From assembly GCF_000264055.1 (NCBI RefSeq), contig NZ_AJXL01000026.1, positions 1 to 40,046 of the forward strand: a stretch of 40,046 nucleotides of DNA, read 5' to 3'. The notes under the pieces are model-generated. The model searched no databases. It was not told the DNA's origin and worked only from the letters and a program-made list of their open reading frames with translations. The translations under genes and the position numbers were made by a program. This document shows positions 1 through 8,347 of this stretch, piece by piece (position 1 is the stretch's first letter; every line of letters starts with the position of its first letter). Source of the DNA: Flavobacterium sp. ACAM 123. GTDB taxonomy: Bacteria > Bacteroidota > Bacteroidia > Flavobacteriales > Flavobacteriaceae.

Positions 1-7
1 TTTTTTG

Positions 8-2419
8 TTAGTTCTTTAAATATTTCTCTAAAAATTGATCTTGTTCCCAGAGAAGGTGTAGGATATTCTCTTTAGCGGCATAGCCGTGCGCTTCCTTAGG
101 CAGAATAACCATTCTTGCTGGCGCTCCTAGCCCTTTTAAAGCTTGGAAATAACGTTCCGTTTGCAAAGTGAATGTTCCGGGATTATTATCTGCCTCTCCA
201 TGCACTAGTAATAAAGGAGTTTTCATTTTATCGGCATTCATAAAAGGTGACATGGTATTGTAAACGCCAGGTACTTCCCAGTAATTGCGCTGCTCTGATT
301 GAAATCCAAAAGGGGTAAGCGTTCTGTTGTAAGCACCACTACGAGCAATTCCACAAGTAAAAAGATTCGAGTGCGTCAATAGATTGGCCACCATAAAGGC
401 ACCATAGGAATGTCCTCCCACAGCCACTTTATTTCTGTCAATATACCCTAACGCAGCAACAGCACTAATTGCAGCCTCCGCATTATCTACTAATTGTGTG
501 ATAAAAGTGTCATTTGGCTCCGTAGTCCCTTCACCAATAATAGGGAAAGAAGCATCGTCAAGTACCACATATCCTTTGGTAACCCAATAGACAAATGATC
601 CATAATAAGGAAAAGTAAATTCATTAGGATTCTGATTGTTTTGTCCCGCTGAGTTTTTATCTTTAAACTCTGTTGGATAAGCCCAAATTAATAAAGGTAA
701 TTTTTCTTTTTTTACTTTATCATAACCTACAGGCAAGTACAATGTCCCCGAAAGTGCAACGCCGTCTTTTCTTTTGTATTGAATCACTTCTTTACTTACA
801 TTTTTGATACTTTCAAAAGGATTTTTGAAGCTGGTAATTGCGGTAAGTTGGTCTTTTTTATTGATATTTCTAAAGTAATAATTAGGATACTCGTTCTTAG
901 ATTGAATTTGTACTAAAACCTCTCCTTTTTTGAAATCCTCAATGGACAGTAACTCTTCTTTTTTATCTTTATATGTTGAGGTATACAGTCTTTTTGTTTG
1001 TTCGTTTTTCAGGTTGAATTCATCTATGAAAGGGAACTGTCCGTTTTTAGTGAATCCATCTCCTAGTAAATAAAGATTATTATTTTCAATAGCAAGAACT
1101 GGTTTGCCATATGCATTCTTAATAGTTTCAAAATTCCCCGGATCAGAGTAGATATCCTGAGAGTTTCTGTCACTAAATATTTTCGGATCTTGAGTCGCAT
1201 CTGATGGATTGAATAGATACGTTTTAGTATTTCGAGTATCGTACCATTGATCAAAAGCAATTGCCGTAGTTTCATTTCCCCAAATAATACCATCAAAACG
1301 TTGTTTGGTTTTTAGCATTTGAGAAGGGTTTTTGTCGAAAGGCGCTTTCCATAGGCTTACTTGATCTCTAAAATCAACTTTATTTTCTGGATTTCCTTCA
1401 TCAAGTGCTTCCACATAATACAAAGTAGCTGCTTCGTCATTTCTCCAATTCATATTTCTTTTACCGGTGCGAGTAGCCATAAAACCTTTTGGCATGATTT
1501 CGTTTAAAGCAACTTCGTTTACTACCTTGACTTCATTACCTTGTAAGTCATAAACAACCGTTTTTGATGGAAAACGATTAAGCGGAACGATATATGAAAA
1601 CGGTTTTTGAATCGTGGTTATCATCAGGTAATTGCCGTCAGGAGAAAAGTTCTCTCCAGCATACATGTCAGCCGATTTAAATAAGGTTTTGCTTCCGTTG
1701 AGATTTACTTTGTACAACTCGGCGGTCAAAATATTTTGAAAATTGGCTTCGTCCGTTTTGTTTTTCAATAAATCCTGGTAGGTTCTGTTTTGAGAAATTG
1801 ATCCACTTGCATTCGAAACAATTGGACCTGTTGGTAGATTTTTCTTTTCGTCCAATAAATCAGCTCTATTTTGTGGAAGCATCTTCACCAAAATATTTTC
1901 GTTGTCGTTAAACCAACTAAAAGGGTTTCCTAGGTTAGCGTTGACGTTGTCTTCTGTAAGTTTAGTGGCTTTAGCGGAAGCGACATCAACTACCCATAGT
2001 TCTACGCCTGAATTTGTAGTATTTGAAAAAGCAATTTTCTTTTCATTAGTTGACCAAGAGAGATTGCTGATGCGCGGGTTACTAGGTAATCCGCTCACTT
2101 GAATTTCATTTTTATCTTTGATCTGACGAAGCTTGATGTTATTTGTGTAAGTAACAGAACTAGAAATATTTGTGGTTGGGTTAATCCTTAATCCTCCCAA
2201 ACGCATTTCATCTTGGTTTAAATCGTCTAATGTTTTATAGGTGTCTCTGTAAGTTAGCAACATGTATTCCTTTTTTGTATCCATACTAACTGATGGTGGC
2301 CTCTCATAGTCAACTAAATCAAGAATTGATTTGGAGGGTTTCTGATAGCTAAGGTTTTCTTGGGCAAAAGCATGCAAGCTTAATCCAAGAAATAAAATCA
2401 GGCTAAAATTTGATTTCAT
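8..2419 (-). CDS. Secreted S9-family serine peptidase (glutamyl endopeptidase-like, S9D)
   Basis: An exported serine peptidase of the prolyl-oligopeptidase clan, 803 residues. Residues 1-19 form a signal peptide (short basic start, hydrophobic core, then AFAQ). The middle of the protein is a propeller-like region, and the C-terminal third is the alpha/beta-hydrolase catalytic domain. The nucleophile lies in GGHSYGAFM (Ser about 671), with likely partners Asp about 744 in HGEADNN and His about 778 in KEAHGY. The segment GIARSGAYNRTLTPFGFQ after the nucleophile is typical of the plant and bacterial glutamyl endopeptidase branch (S9D) rather than DPP4 or prolyl oligopeptidase. It probably acts in the periplasm or outside the cell on peptides. 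It is transcribed away from fabH, and its stop lies at the window edge, so its downstream neighbour is unseen. Substrate preference is inferred from family resemblance only. Confidence 0.9.
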   Translation of the reverse strand: MKSNFSLILFLGLSLHAFAQENLSYQKPSKSILDLVDYERPPSVSMDTKKEYMLLTYRDTYKTLDDLNQDEMRLGGLRINPTTNISSSVTYTNNIKLRQIKDKNEIQVSGLPSNPRISNLSWSTNEKKIAFSNTTNSGVELWVVDVASAKATKLTEDNVNANLGNPFSWFNDNENILVKMLPQNRADLLDEKKNLPTGPIVSNASGSISQNRTYQDLLKNKTDEANFQNILTAELYKVNLNGSKTLFKSADMYAGENFSPDGNYLMITTIQKPFSYIVPLNRFPSKTVVYDLQGNEVKVVNEVALNEIMPKGFMATRTGKRNMNWRNDEAATLYYVEALDEGNPENKVDFRDQVSLWKAPFDKNPSQMLKTKQRFDGIIWGNETTAIAFDQWYDTRNTKTYLFNPSDATQDPKIFSDRNSQDIYSDPGNFETIKNAYGKPVLAIENNNLYLLGDGFTKNGQFPFIDEFNLKNEQTKRLYTSTYKDKKEELLSIEDFKKGEVLVQIQSKNEYPNYYFRNINKKDQLTAITSFKNPFESIKNVSKEVIQYKRKDGVALSGTLYLPVGYDKVKKEKLPLLIWAYPTEFKDKNSAGQNNQNPNEFTFPYYGSFVYWVTKGYVVLDDASFPIIGEGTTEPNDTFITQLVDNAEAAISAVAALGYIDRNKVAVGGHSYGAFMVANLLTHSNLFTCGIARSGAYNRTLTPFGFQSEQRNYWEVPGVYNTMSPFMNADKMKTPLLLVHGEADNNPGTFTLQTERYFQALKGLGAPARMVILPKEAHGYAAKENILHLLWEQDQFLEKYLKN

Positions 2420-2664
2420 AAATAGGGTTTGTTTTGGTTAATAGATTGGATTTATAGGTTGTACTTCTTTTATAAATGTTACCTAACATTAGTTTTTAAT
2501 TGTAAATATAGTTTAATTTCATTTTCTGACTTTATTTTTTAACGCCACTGAAGTGAGGTCCGTCAATTAATAACGGGTTAATTGCTAAAAAAGCAGTAAT
2601 TTGGCACCAAATATTTTTTAGTATATTAAAATTTGCAATATTATTTTATTAAAATCACAACCAT
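2420..2664. other. Divergent intergenic region between the S9 peptidase gene and fabH
   Basis: AT-rich, 245 bases, with no ORF or strong hairpin. It must carry the promoters of both flanking genes. Toward fabH there is a TTG at 2601-2603 and, 23 bases later, TAAAATTTG (2627-2635), which is one base longer than the Bacteroidetes -7 consensus TAnnTTTG. I saw no good -7 element for the peptidase gene. Confidence 0.35.
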
Positions 2665-3672
2665 ATGTATCATTCAAAAATTGCGGGATTAGGGTTTTAT
2701 GTTCCTTCCAATGTAGTCACTAATGACGATTTGTCAAAAGTCATTGACACCAGTGACGAGTGGATTCAAGAAAGAACAGGGATTCAAGAAAGAAGACACA
2801 TAATAAGAGGAGAAGATACTACGACGTCAATGGGAGTAAAAGCTGCTGAAGTAGCAATTGAGCGTTCTGGCGTGGCAAAAGAAGATATCGATTTTGTCGT
2901 TTTTGCTACATTAAGCCCTGATTATTATTTCCCTGGACCAGGGGTTTTGGTACAACGTGATTTAGGTTTAAGAACGGTTGGAGCTTTAGATGTCAGAAAT
3001 CAATGTTCTGGATTTATTTATGCCTTGTCTGTTGCGGATCAATATATTAAAACGGGAATGTATAAAAACGTTTTGGTAATAGGTTCTGAGGTACATTCAA
3101 CAGGATTAGATATGACCTCGCGTGGCCGTGGCGTATCTGTAATTTTTGGAGATGGAGCAGGAGCAGCCGTTTTGAGTAGAGAAGAAGACTTGACAAAGGG
3201 GATTCTGTCTACGCACCTGCATTCAGAAGGGCAACATGCTGAAGAATTAGCGCTTACCGCGCCTGGTATGGGAGCGAGATGGGTTACTGATATTCTTGCG
3301 GATAATGATCCTAATGATGAAAGTTATTACCCACATATGAATGGACAGTTCGTTTTTAAAAATGCAGTAGTTCGTTTCAGTGAAGTTATAAATGAAGCAC
3401 TGGAAGCAAATAACCTATCAGTTTCAAATATAGATATGTTGATACCGCATCAGGCAAACCTTAGAATCTCCCAGTTTATACAAAAAAAATTCGGGTTGAC
3501 TGATGACCAAGTTTATAATAATATTCAAAAATACGGCAATACGACCGCCGCTTCCATTCCAATTGCTTTGACCGAAGCTTGGGAGAATGGGAGAATTAAA
3601 TCTGGAGACACTGTTGTTCTAGCTGCTTTTGGAAGTGGTTTTACTTGGGGCAGTGCTATCATAAAATGGTAG
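2665..3672 (+). CDS. fabH: Beta-ketoacyl-ACP synthase III family protein
   Basis: Condenses an acyl-CoA starter with malonyl-ACP to begin fatty acid synthesis in the cytoplasm. The thiolase-fold protein is 335 residues, normal for the family. The Cys-His-Asn triad is visible: Cys114 in NQCSGF, His262 in IPHQAN and Asn292 in YGNTTAAS, with the closing GSGFTWG motif near the C-terminus. The ATG at 2665 gives the expected start just before the first beta strand (KIAGLGFYVP). It stands alone, not beside plsX or rpmF as the main fabH often does, so it may be a second paralogue with a different starter preference; that is inference. A strong terminator follows 47 bases after the stop. Confidence 0.9.
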   Translation: MYHSKIAGLGFYVPSNVVTNDDLSKVIDTSDEWIQERTGIQERRHIIRGEDTTTSMGVKAAEVAIERSGVAKEDIDFVVFATLSPDYYFPGPGVLVQRDLGLRTVGALDVRNQCSGFIYALSVADQYIKTGMYKNVLVIGSEVHSTGLDMTSRGRGVSVIFGDGAGAAVLSREEDLTKGILSTHLHSEGQHAEELALTAPGMGARWVTDILADNDPNDESYYPHMNGQFVFKNAVVRFSEVINEALEANNLSVSNIDMLIPHQANLRISQFIQKKFGLTDDQVYNNIQKYGNTTAASIPIALTEAWENGRIKSGDTVVLAAFGSGFTWGSAIIKW

Positions 3673-3719
3673 GAAATGCTTAGTTTTACAAGAATTAAAA
3701 TATTTTTTATATCAAAAAA

Positions 3720-3747
3720 CCCGGAGTTGGCATACTCCGGGTTTTTC
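3720..3747 (+). terminator. Intrinsic terminator after fabH
   Basis: Perfect 8-bp GC-rich stem CCCGGAGT / ACTCCGGG with a 6-base loop (3728-3733), followed by a T run at 3742-3746 and preceded by an A run, so it may work in both directions. Confidence 0.9.
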
Positions 3748-4111
3748 TTTGGCAATAAAATTTAAAACTAAATCTTTTAAAAGTCTACCCCTTCTTTGGG
3801 TTGCTTTCATATCTCGTTATCTTTTTTAGGATGACTATGCTAGTACCACTTCGATACATACAATTAATTTCTTAAAGAAACTGCTTGACTTTTTCCTGTG
3901 ATTTCATTCGTGAAAATATAACTATTTTTTTGTTTCAAAAATCTGCGACCTGCAGTATTGTCTAATACAGACTAAGCAAAATTGAAACCTAAAGTTTGCT
4001 TAATAGACTATAATGTTTGGGGTTTTTAATATTTTTTTTGAGAAAAAAGAAAAATTTAATTTTTCTTTAGCAGAGAACGTCTCCTTTTTGAAAAAGAAAT
4101 TATCTGGCATT
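3748..4111. other. Gene-free stretch between fabH and argS
   Basis: About 360 AT-rich bases. I translated part of the minus strand and found only short stretches broken by stops with no recognisable family. A 63-codon reading frame at 4013-4204 overlaps the argS start and promoter and looks spurious. Confidence 0.4.
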
Positions 4112-4127
4112 CCAATTTTCAAATTGG
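4112..4127. repeat. 7-bp inverted repeat overlapping the argS -33 region
   Basis: CCAATTT-TC-AAATTGG, a perfect palindrome with a two-base centre. It ends 11 bases before the -7 element of argS and covers where the -33 box would be expected. It could be an operator; no T run follows, so it is not a terminator. Confidence 0.4.
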
Positions 4128-4138
4128 TACATTATAAC

Positions 4139-4146
4139 TATATTTG
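4139..4146 (+). promoter_or_regulatory. argS promoter -7 element
   Basis: TATATTTG matches the Bacteroidetes -7 consensus TAnnTTTG and lies 23 bases before the argS ATG. No convincing TTG at the proper -33 spacing is visible. Confidence 0.5.
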
Positions 4147-4169
4147 CAAGCTTAAAATAAACACGAAAA

Positions 4170-5948
4170 ATGACATTACCACAAATTCTTACCCCTTCAA
4201 TTGAAAAAGCAGTCCAAGCCTTATTTGATATCGCTATTGACAAAGTAGAGTTTCAAACTACACGGAAGGAATTTGAGGGAGATATCACGATGGTAATTTT
4301 TCCATTATTAAAAGTTGTCAAAAGTAATCCTGTAGAACTGGGGAATAAAATTGGAACTTATTTAGTGGAAAATGTAGCTGCAGTGAGTCGTTTTAATGTG
4401 GTTTCCGGTTTTTTAAATATTGTTATTTCAGATGAATATTATTTGAACTCTTTCGATCTAATGAAGGACGATACGAAATATGGTTTCGTAGCGACAAAAC
4501 CTGACGATAAAGCAGTAATGGTAGAGTACTCCTCGCCAAACACAAACAAACCCCTCCATTTAGGTCACGTCCGTAATAATCTATTAGGATATTCTGTCGC
4601 TGAAATTATTAAAGCTTCTGGTAAAAAAGTATATAAAACTCAAATCATCAATGACAGAGGAATTCATATTTGCAAATCGATGCTTGCATGGCAGAAATTT
4701 GGAAATGGAGAGACTCCCGAAAGTACAGGTTTGAAAGGAGATAAATTAGTAGGTAATTACTATGTCGCCTTCGATAAAGCCTATAAAGTGGAAATTGCTC
4801 AATTAATGAGTGAAGGAAAAACAGAAGAAGAGGCAAAAAAACAAGCGCCAATGATTCTGGAAGCCCAAGAGATGTTGCTGAAATGGGAAGCCGGCGATAA
4901 AGAAGTAATTGCTCTATGGACAAAAATGAACCAATGGGTTTATGATGGTTTTGCAACTACCTATAAAAATTTAGGAGTCGATTTTGATTGCTTTTACTAT
5001 GAAAGTAACACCTATTTACTAGGGAAAAATGTCGTTCAGATTGGTTTAGAAAAAGGAGTTTTCGAAAAAGACCCTGATGGTTCTGTGTGGATTGATTTAA
5101 CTGATGAAGGATTAGATCGTAAAATCGTGTTGCGTTCTGATGGGACAGCGGTTTATATGACGCAAGATATTGGTACTGCAATTCAACGTGTGAAAGATTA
5201 TCCAGAGATTGGCGGAATGGTTTACACTGTTGGTAATGAACAAGATTACCATTTTAAAGTATTGTTTCTGATATTGAAAAGATTAGGCTTTGATTGGTCT
5301 GAAAGTTTATATCATTTATCATATGGAATGGTAGATCTACCATCTGGAAAAATGAAAAGCCGCGAGGGAACTGTAGTGGATGCAGATGATTTGATGCAAG
5401 AAATGACAGATACTGCCCAGAAAATTGCGGAAGATTTAGGGAAATTAGACAGCTATTCGGCTGAGGAAAAGGCAAAATTATACAATACGATTGGCCTAGG
5501 TGCTTTGAAATATTATATCCTTAAAGTAGATCCGAAAAAACGAATCCTTTTTAACCCCGAAGAATCAGTTGATTTTGCAGGAAATACAGGGCCGTTTATA
5601 CAATATACTTACGCGAGAATCCAATCGATTATTCGTAAAGCTAATTTTGATTTTTCAAATAAATCAGGAATGGTGGAGCTTCACGTAAAAGAGAAAGAAC
5701 TGTTGAAACAACTTGAATTGTTTCCCGAAGTGATTCAAAACGCAGCACAAAATCATAGTCCTGCCTTATTGGCAAATTATGTGTATGATTTAGTACGTGA
5801 ATATAACTCTTTTTATCAAGCGGTACCAATCCTAGGTTCAGAAGTAGCAGTAGAAAAAATATTCAGGGTACAGTTATCAAAAAAGGTAGCGGATACTATT
5901 GCGGCCTCTTTTAGCTTGTTAGGGATCAGTGTTCCGGAAAGAATGTAA
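4170..5948 (+). CDS. argS: Arginyl-tRNA synthetase
   Basis: Charges tRNA-Arg with arginine using ATP, in the cytoplasm. Class I synthetase of 592 residues, a normal length. An N-terminal Arg-tRNA synthetase-type domain (about 1-85) is followed by the Rossmann catalytic core with the HIGH-type motif HLGH at 130-133, and by GKMKSREG at about 393-400, the KMSKS-loop equivalent. The C-terminal DALR anticodon-binding helices occupy about 475-592. The ATG at 4170 is favoured because it gives a family-like N-terminus (LPQILTPSIEKAV) and sits 23 bases after a -7 element. It appears to be transcribed alone; the next gene follows after 52 bases. Confidence 0.97.
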   Translation: MTLPQILTPSIEKAVQALFDIAIDKVEFQTTRKEFEGDITMVIFPLLKVVKSNPVELGNKIGTYLVENVAAVSRFNVVSGFLNIVISDEYYLNSFDLMKDDTKYGFVATKPDDKAVMVEYSSPNTNKPLHLGHVRNNLLGYSVAEIIKASGKKVYKTQIINDRGIHICKSMLAWQKFGNGETPESTGLKGDKLVGNYYVAFDKAYKVEIAQLMSEGKTEEEAKKQAPMILEAQEMLLKWEAGDKEVIALWTKMNQWVYDGFATTYKNLGVDFDCFYYESNTYLLGKNVVQIGLEKGVFEKDPDGSVWIDLTDEGLDRKIVLRSDGTAVYMTQDIGTAIQRVKDYPEIGGMVYTVGNEQDYHFKVLFLILKRLGFDWSESLYHLSYGMVDLPSGKMKSREGTVVDADDLMQEMTDTAQKIAEDLGKLDSYSAEEKAKLYNTIGLGALKYYILKVDPKKRILFNPEESVDFAGNTGPFIQYTYARIQSIIRKANFDFSNKSGMVELHVKEKELLKQLELFPEVIQNAAQNHSPALLANYVYDLVREYNSFYQAVPILGSEVAVEKIFRVQLSKKVADTIAASFSLLGISVPERM

Positions 5949-6000
5949 TAAGTTTGGTTTTTTTGCGTTATTAATTTAATAAAAAATCAAAAATATCGCT

Positions 6001-6723
6001 TTGAAAAAGATGTCAATTTTAGCTTTACTCGCTATTATAGCTAGTTCATGTACAAACAGTTCAGATTCTGGTACAAGTGGAACTGTTGCCTTAAAAGCCT
6101 CTGCCGTTTCAGCAACAGGAACTACTTTAACTACTGCACGTACGGCAGCAAATACGGTAGTAATAACTGACTTTAAGATTAACGTTGCAAACATAAAATT
6201 TGAAACCGACATGGAGGATGACCGACATGATTTGTATCCTAATTATGAAGATGTTAAACTTCGAGGACCGTTTTTACTTGATTTGATTGATCCAAACAAC
6301 ACTGTGTCCCAACTTATCACTTCTGTGAATGTTACGAATGCGAAATATGAAGAGGTGGAATTGAAGTTTGAAAAATCTATTGTAGCCGGCGAAATGAGTG
6401 GTAAGACGTACATGATCAAAGGAACCATTAACGGTAAAGCTTTTATGATCTGGAGTGGTAAAGATGCGGAACTTGAAGTGGATTTCGAAGATGCAGCTAA
6501 AGATTTTACCGTCAATGGAAATAACATGGCTTTAAATATCAAGATTCATCTTGATGCGATAATGACTAAACTCACAACATTAGTAAGTCAGAATCTATTA
6601 TTTGATACTGACGGAGACGGAGTTATTGAAATTAGTACTGATAACGATGATGATCATCAAGATATTGGAGAGCAAATAAAAAATTTACTTGAAAACGAAA
6701 CAGACTTAGACGACAAGGATTAA
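6001..6723 (+). CDS. Small acidic lipoprotein, possibly DUF4382-like
   Basis: A 240-residue exported lipoprotein of unknown function. A lipoprotein signal peptide (MKKMSILALLAIIASSC) places the lipidated Cys at residue 17, followed by a Ser/Thr-rich linker. A beta-rich body (about 45-190) starts VVITDFKINVANIKFET, resembling DUF4382-type domains, though I am not sure of the family. The C-terminus is very acidic and holds DTDGDGVIE, an EF-hand or thrombospondin-3-like calcium loop, then further Asp/Glu runs. The proposed start is a TTG at 6001 because it supplies the two Lys residues expected at the front of a signal peptide. The ATG at 6010 would leave the signal without positive charge. Calcium binding is inferred from the loop only. 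Confidence 0.75.
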   Translation: MKKMSILALLAIIASSCTNSSDSGTSGTVALKASAVSATGTTLTTARTAANTVVITDFKINVANIKFETDMEDDRHDLYPNYEDVKLRGPFLLDLIDPNNTVSQLITSVNVTNAKYEEVELKFEKSIVAGEMSGKTYMIKGTINGKAFMIWSGKDAELEVDFEDAAKDFTVNGNNMALNIKIHLDAIMTKLTTLVSQNLLFDTDGDGVIEISTDNDDDHQDIGEQIKNLLENETDLDDKD

Positions 6724-6752
6724 GTAAAAATAGTAATGATTTAATAAATAAA

Positions 6753-6785
6753 AATGGGCTATCTAGTAAAAGGGAGCCTTTTTTT
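6753..6785 (+). terminator. Weak intrinsic terminator after the lipoprotein gene
   Basis: A short GGCT / AGCC stem with a long loop, directly followed by a run of seven T. The T run is good but the stem is short, so this is a tentative call. Confidence 0.4.
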
Positions 6786-6821
6786 ATTTCTAATAGCATT
6801 TAAACTTAAAAATCAAATGCT

Positions 6822-6829
6822 TAAATTTG
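6822..6829 (+). promoter_or_regulatory. ffh promoter -7 element
   Basis: TAAATTTG fits TAnnTTTG and lies 25 bases before the ffh start codon. The -33 TTG is not evident. Confidence 0.45.
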
Positions 6830-6854
6830 CGACTTAATTAAAGAGAAATAAATC

Positions 6855-8210
6855 ATGTTCGATAATTTAAGCGATAAGTTAGACAAAGCCTTCCATATAT
6901 TAAAAGGTCACGGAAAAATTACAGATGTAAACGTAGCCGAAACTTTAAAAGAAGTTAGAAGAGCCTTACTGGATGCCGATGTGAATTTTAAAATCGCAAA
7001 GGATTTTACCAATAGAGTTAAGGAAAAGGCACTAGGACAAGACGTGTTAACTACGCTTCAGCCAGGTCAATTATTGGTAAAGTTGGTGAAAGATGAGCTT
7101 ACAGAGTTGATGGGTGGCGATGTCGCTGGAATCAATCTTTCTGGAAATCCTACAGTTATTTTGATGTCTGGATTACAAGGTTCAGGTAAAACTACCTTTT
7201 CCGGAAAACTGGCAAATTATCTTTTGACTAAAAAGAATAAAAAACCGCTTTTAGTAGCTTGTGATATCTACCGTCCTGCAGCAATTCAACAATTATACGT
7301 TGTTGGAGACTCTATTGGTGTTGAGGTTTATTCAGAACCTGAGAATAAGAATCCGGTTGAAATTGCACAAAATGCAATTAATTATGCTAAAGAAAAAGGT
7401 TTCGATACCGTTATTGTGGATACAGCCGGACGTCTGGCAGTCGATACTGAAATGATGGATGAAATTTCACGTGTTCATAAAGCCATTCAGCCACATGAAA
7501 CTTTATTTGTTGTTGATGCAATGACAGGTCAAGATGCTGTAAACACAGCAAAAGCTTTCAATGATATATTAAATTTTGACGGGGTTATATTAACCAAATT
7601 AGATGGTGACACTCGTGGTGGAGCTGCTATTTCGATAAAATCTGTAGTGAACAAACCTATTAAGTTTGTGGGTACAGGGGAGAAAATGGAAGCAATTGAT
7701 GTCTTCTATCCTATCCGTATGGCGGAACGTATTCTTGGAATGGGAGATGTTGTGTCCTTAGTGGAAAGAGCGCAAGAACAGTTTGACGAAGAAGAAGCAA
7801 GAAGAATTCAAAAAAAAATCGCCAAAAACGAATTCGGTTTTGACGATTTTCTTACCCAAATTCAACAAGTCAAGAAAATGGGTAACATGAAAGATTTAGT
7901 TGGAATGATCCCTGGAGCTTCAAAAGCTATGAAAGATGTGGAGATTGAGGATGATGCTTTCAAGCACATTGAGGCTATTATTCACTCTATGACTCCGTCA
8001 GAGCGAAGTAAGCCTTCTCTAATTGATGTAAAAAGGAAAGTCAGAATATCAAAAGGTTCAGGAACAAAAATTGAGCAAGTCAATCAATTGATGAAGCAGT
8101 TTGAGCAAATGAGCAAAATGATGAAAATGATGCAAGGACCAGGAGGGAAAAACCTGATGAAGTCGATGGGCGGAATGAAAGGGATGCCTGGGGGTGGAGC
8201 GATGCGCTAA
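6855..8210 (+). CDS. ffh: Signal recognition particle GTPase Ffh
   Basis: Protein part of the signal recognition particle: it binds signal sequences of nascent membrane proteins and docks with FtsY by GTP-dependent pairing. The protein is 451 residues. An N-terminal four-helix bundle (1-90) is followed by the G domain with P-loop GLQGSGKTT (106-114), the CDIYRPAA insertion-box start near 136, DTAGR near 190 and TKLDGD near 248. The C-terminal M domain (from about 300) ends in the expected methionine-rich helices and a Gly/Met tail. All key GTPase residues look intact. A long hairpin starts ten bases after the stop. Confidence 0.97.
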   Translation: MFDNLSDKLDKAFHILKGHGKITDVNVAETLKEVRRALLDADVNFKIAKDFTNRVKEKALGQDVLTTLQPGQLLVKLVKDELTELMGGDVAGINLSGNPTVILMSGLQGSGKTTFSGKLANYLLTKKNKKPLLVACDIYRPAAIQQLYVVGDSIGVEVYSEPENKNPVEIAQNAINYAKEKGFDTVIVDTAGRLAVDTEMMDEISRVHKAIQPHETLFVVDAMTGQDAVNTAKAFNDILNFDGVILTKLDGDTRGGAAISIKSVVNKPIKFVGTGEKMEAIDVFYPIRMAERILGMGDVVSLVERAQEQFDEEEARRIQKKIAKNEFGFDDFLTQIQQVKKMGNMKDLVGMIPGASKAMKDVEIEDDAFKHIEAIIHSMTPSERSKPSLIDVKRKVRISKGSGTKIEQVNQLMKQFEQMSKMMKMMQGPGGKNLMKSMGGMKGMPGGGAMR

Positions 8211-8220
8211 AATATTTGTT

Positions 8221-8261
8221 TAAGGTTTAAAGTTTCATATTGCTTGAAACTTTAAACCTTA
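8221..8261. repeat. Perfect 17-bp inverted repeat between ffh and folD
   Basis: TAAGGTTTAAAGTTTCA (8221-8237), a 7-base loop (8238-8244), and its exact reverse complement (8245-8261). It lacks a long T run, so it is not a classic terminator, but in RNA it would fold strongly and may protect the ffh 3' end. The core TGAAACTTTAAAC also occurs at 35359-35371 next to another hairpin, which suggests a dispersed small repeat family. Confidence 0.8.
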
Positions 8262-8347
8262 CTCTTTTACACGAATATTGCTATTACTGGGATGCCAGTT
8301 TTTATAATACTGAAAATTGGAAACTAAAACTTGAAACTAAAAATAAA

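Noticed and set aside
3748..4111. Possible decayed gene in the fabH-argS gap
   Set aside because: The parts I translated give only short stop-broken peptides with no ordered similarity to a family, unlike the paiB remnant.
4013..4204. 63-codon plus-strand frame before argS
   Set aside because: It runs through the argS promoter palindrome, -7 element and start codon, is Lys/Phe-rich as expected of random AT-rich DNA, and matches no family I know.
8221..8261. Possible parS site because of its GTTTCA...TGAAAC arms
   Set aside because: The known parS type is a 16-bp palindrome with a central CACGTG; here a 7-base loop separates the arms and the CACGTG is absent. No parS-like site was seen elsewhere in the window.
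8221..8261. Classic intrinsic terminator of ffh
   Set aside because: The stem is AT-rich and not followed by a T run, so it was listed as a repeat instead.
8240..8347. N-terminal extension of folD from a TTG at 8240
   Set aside because: The extra 36 residues are encoded partly by the inverted repeat and do not resemble FolD; the ATG at 8348 gives the normal length and start.
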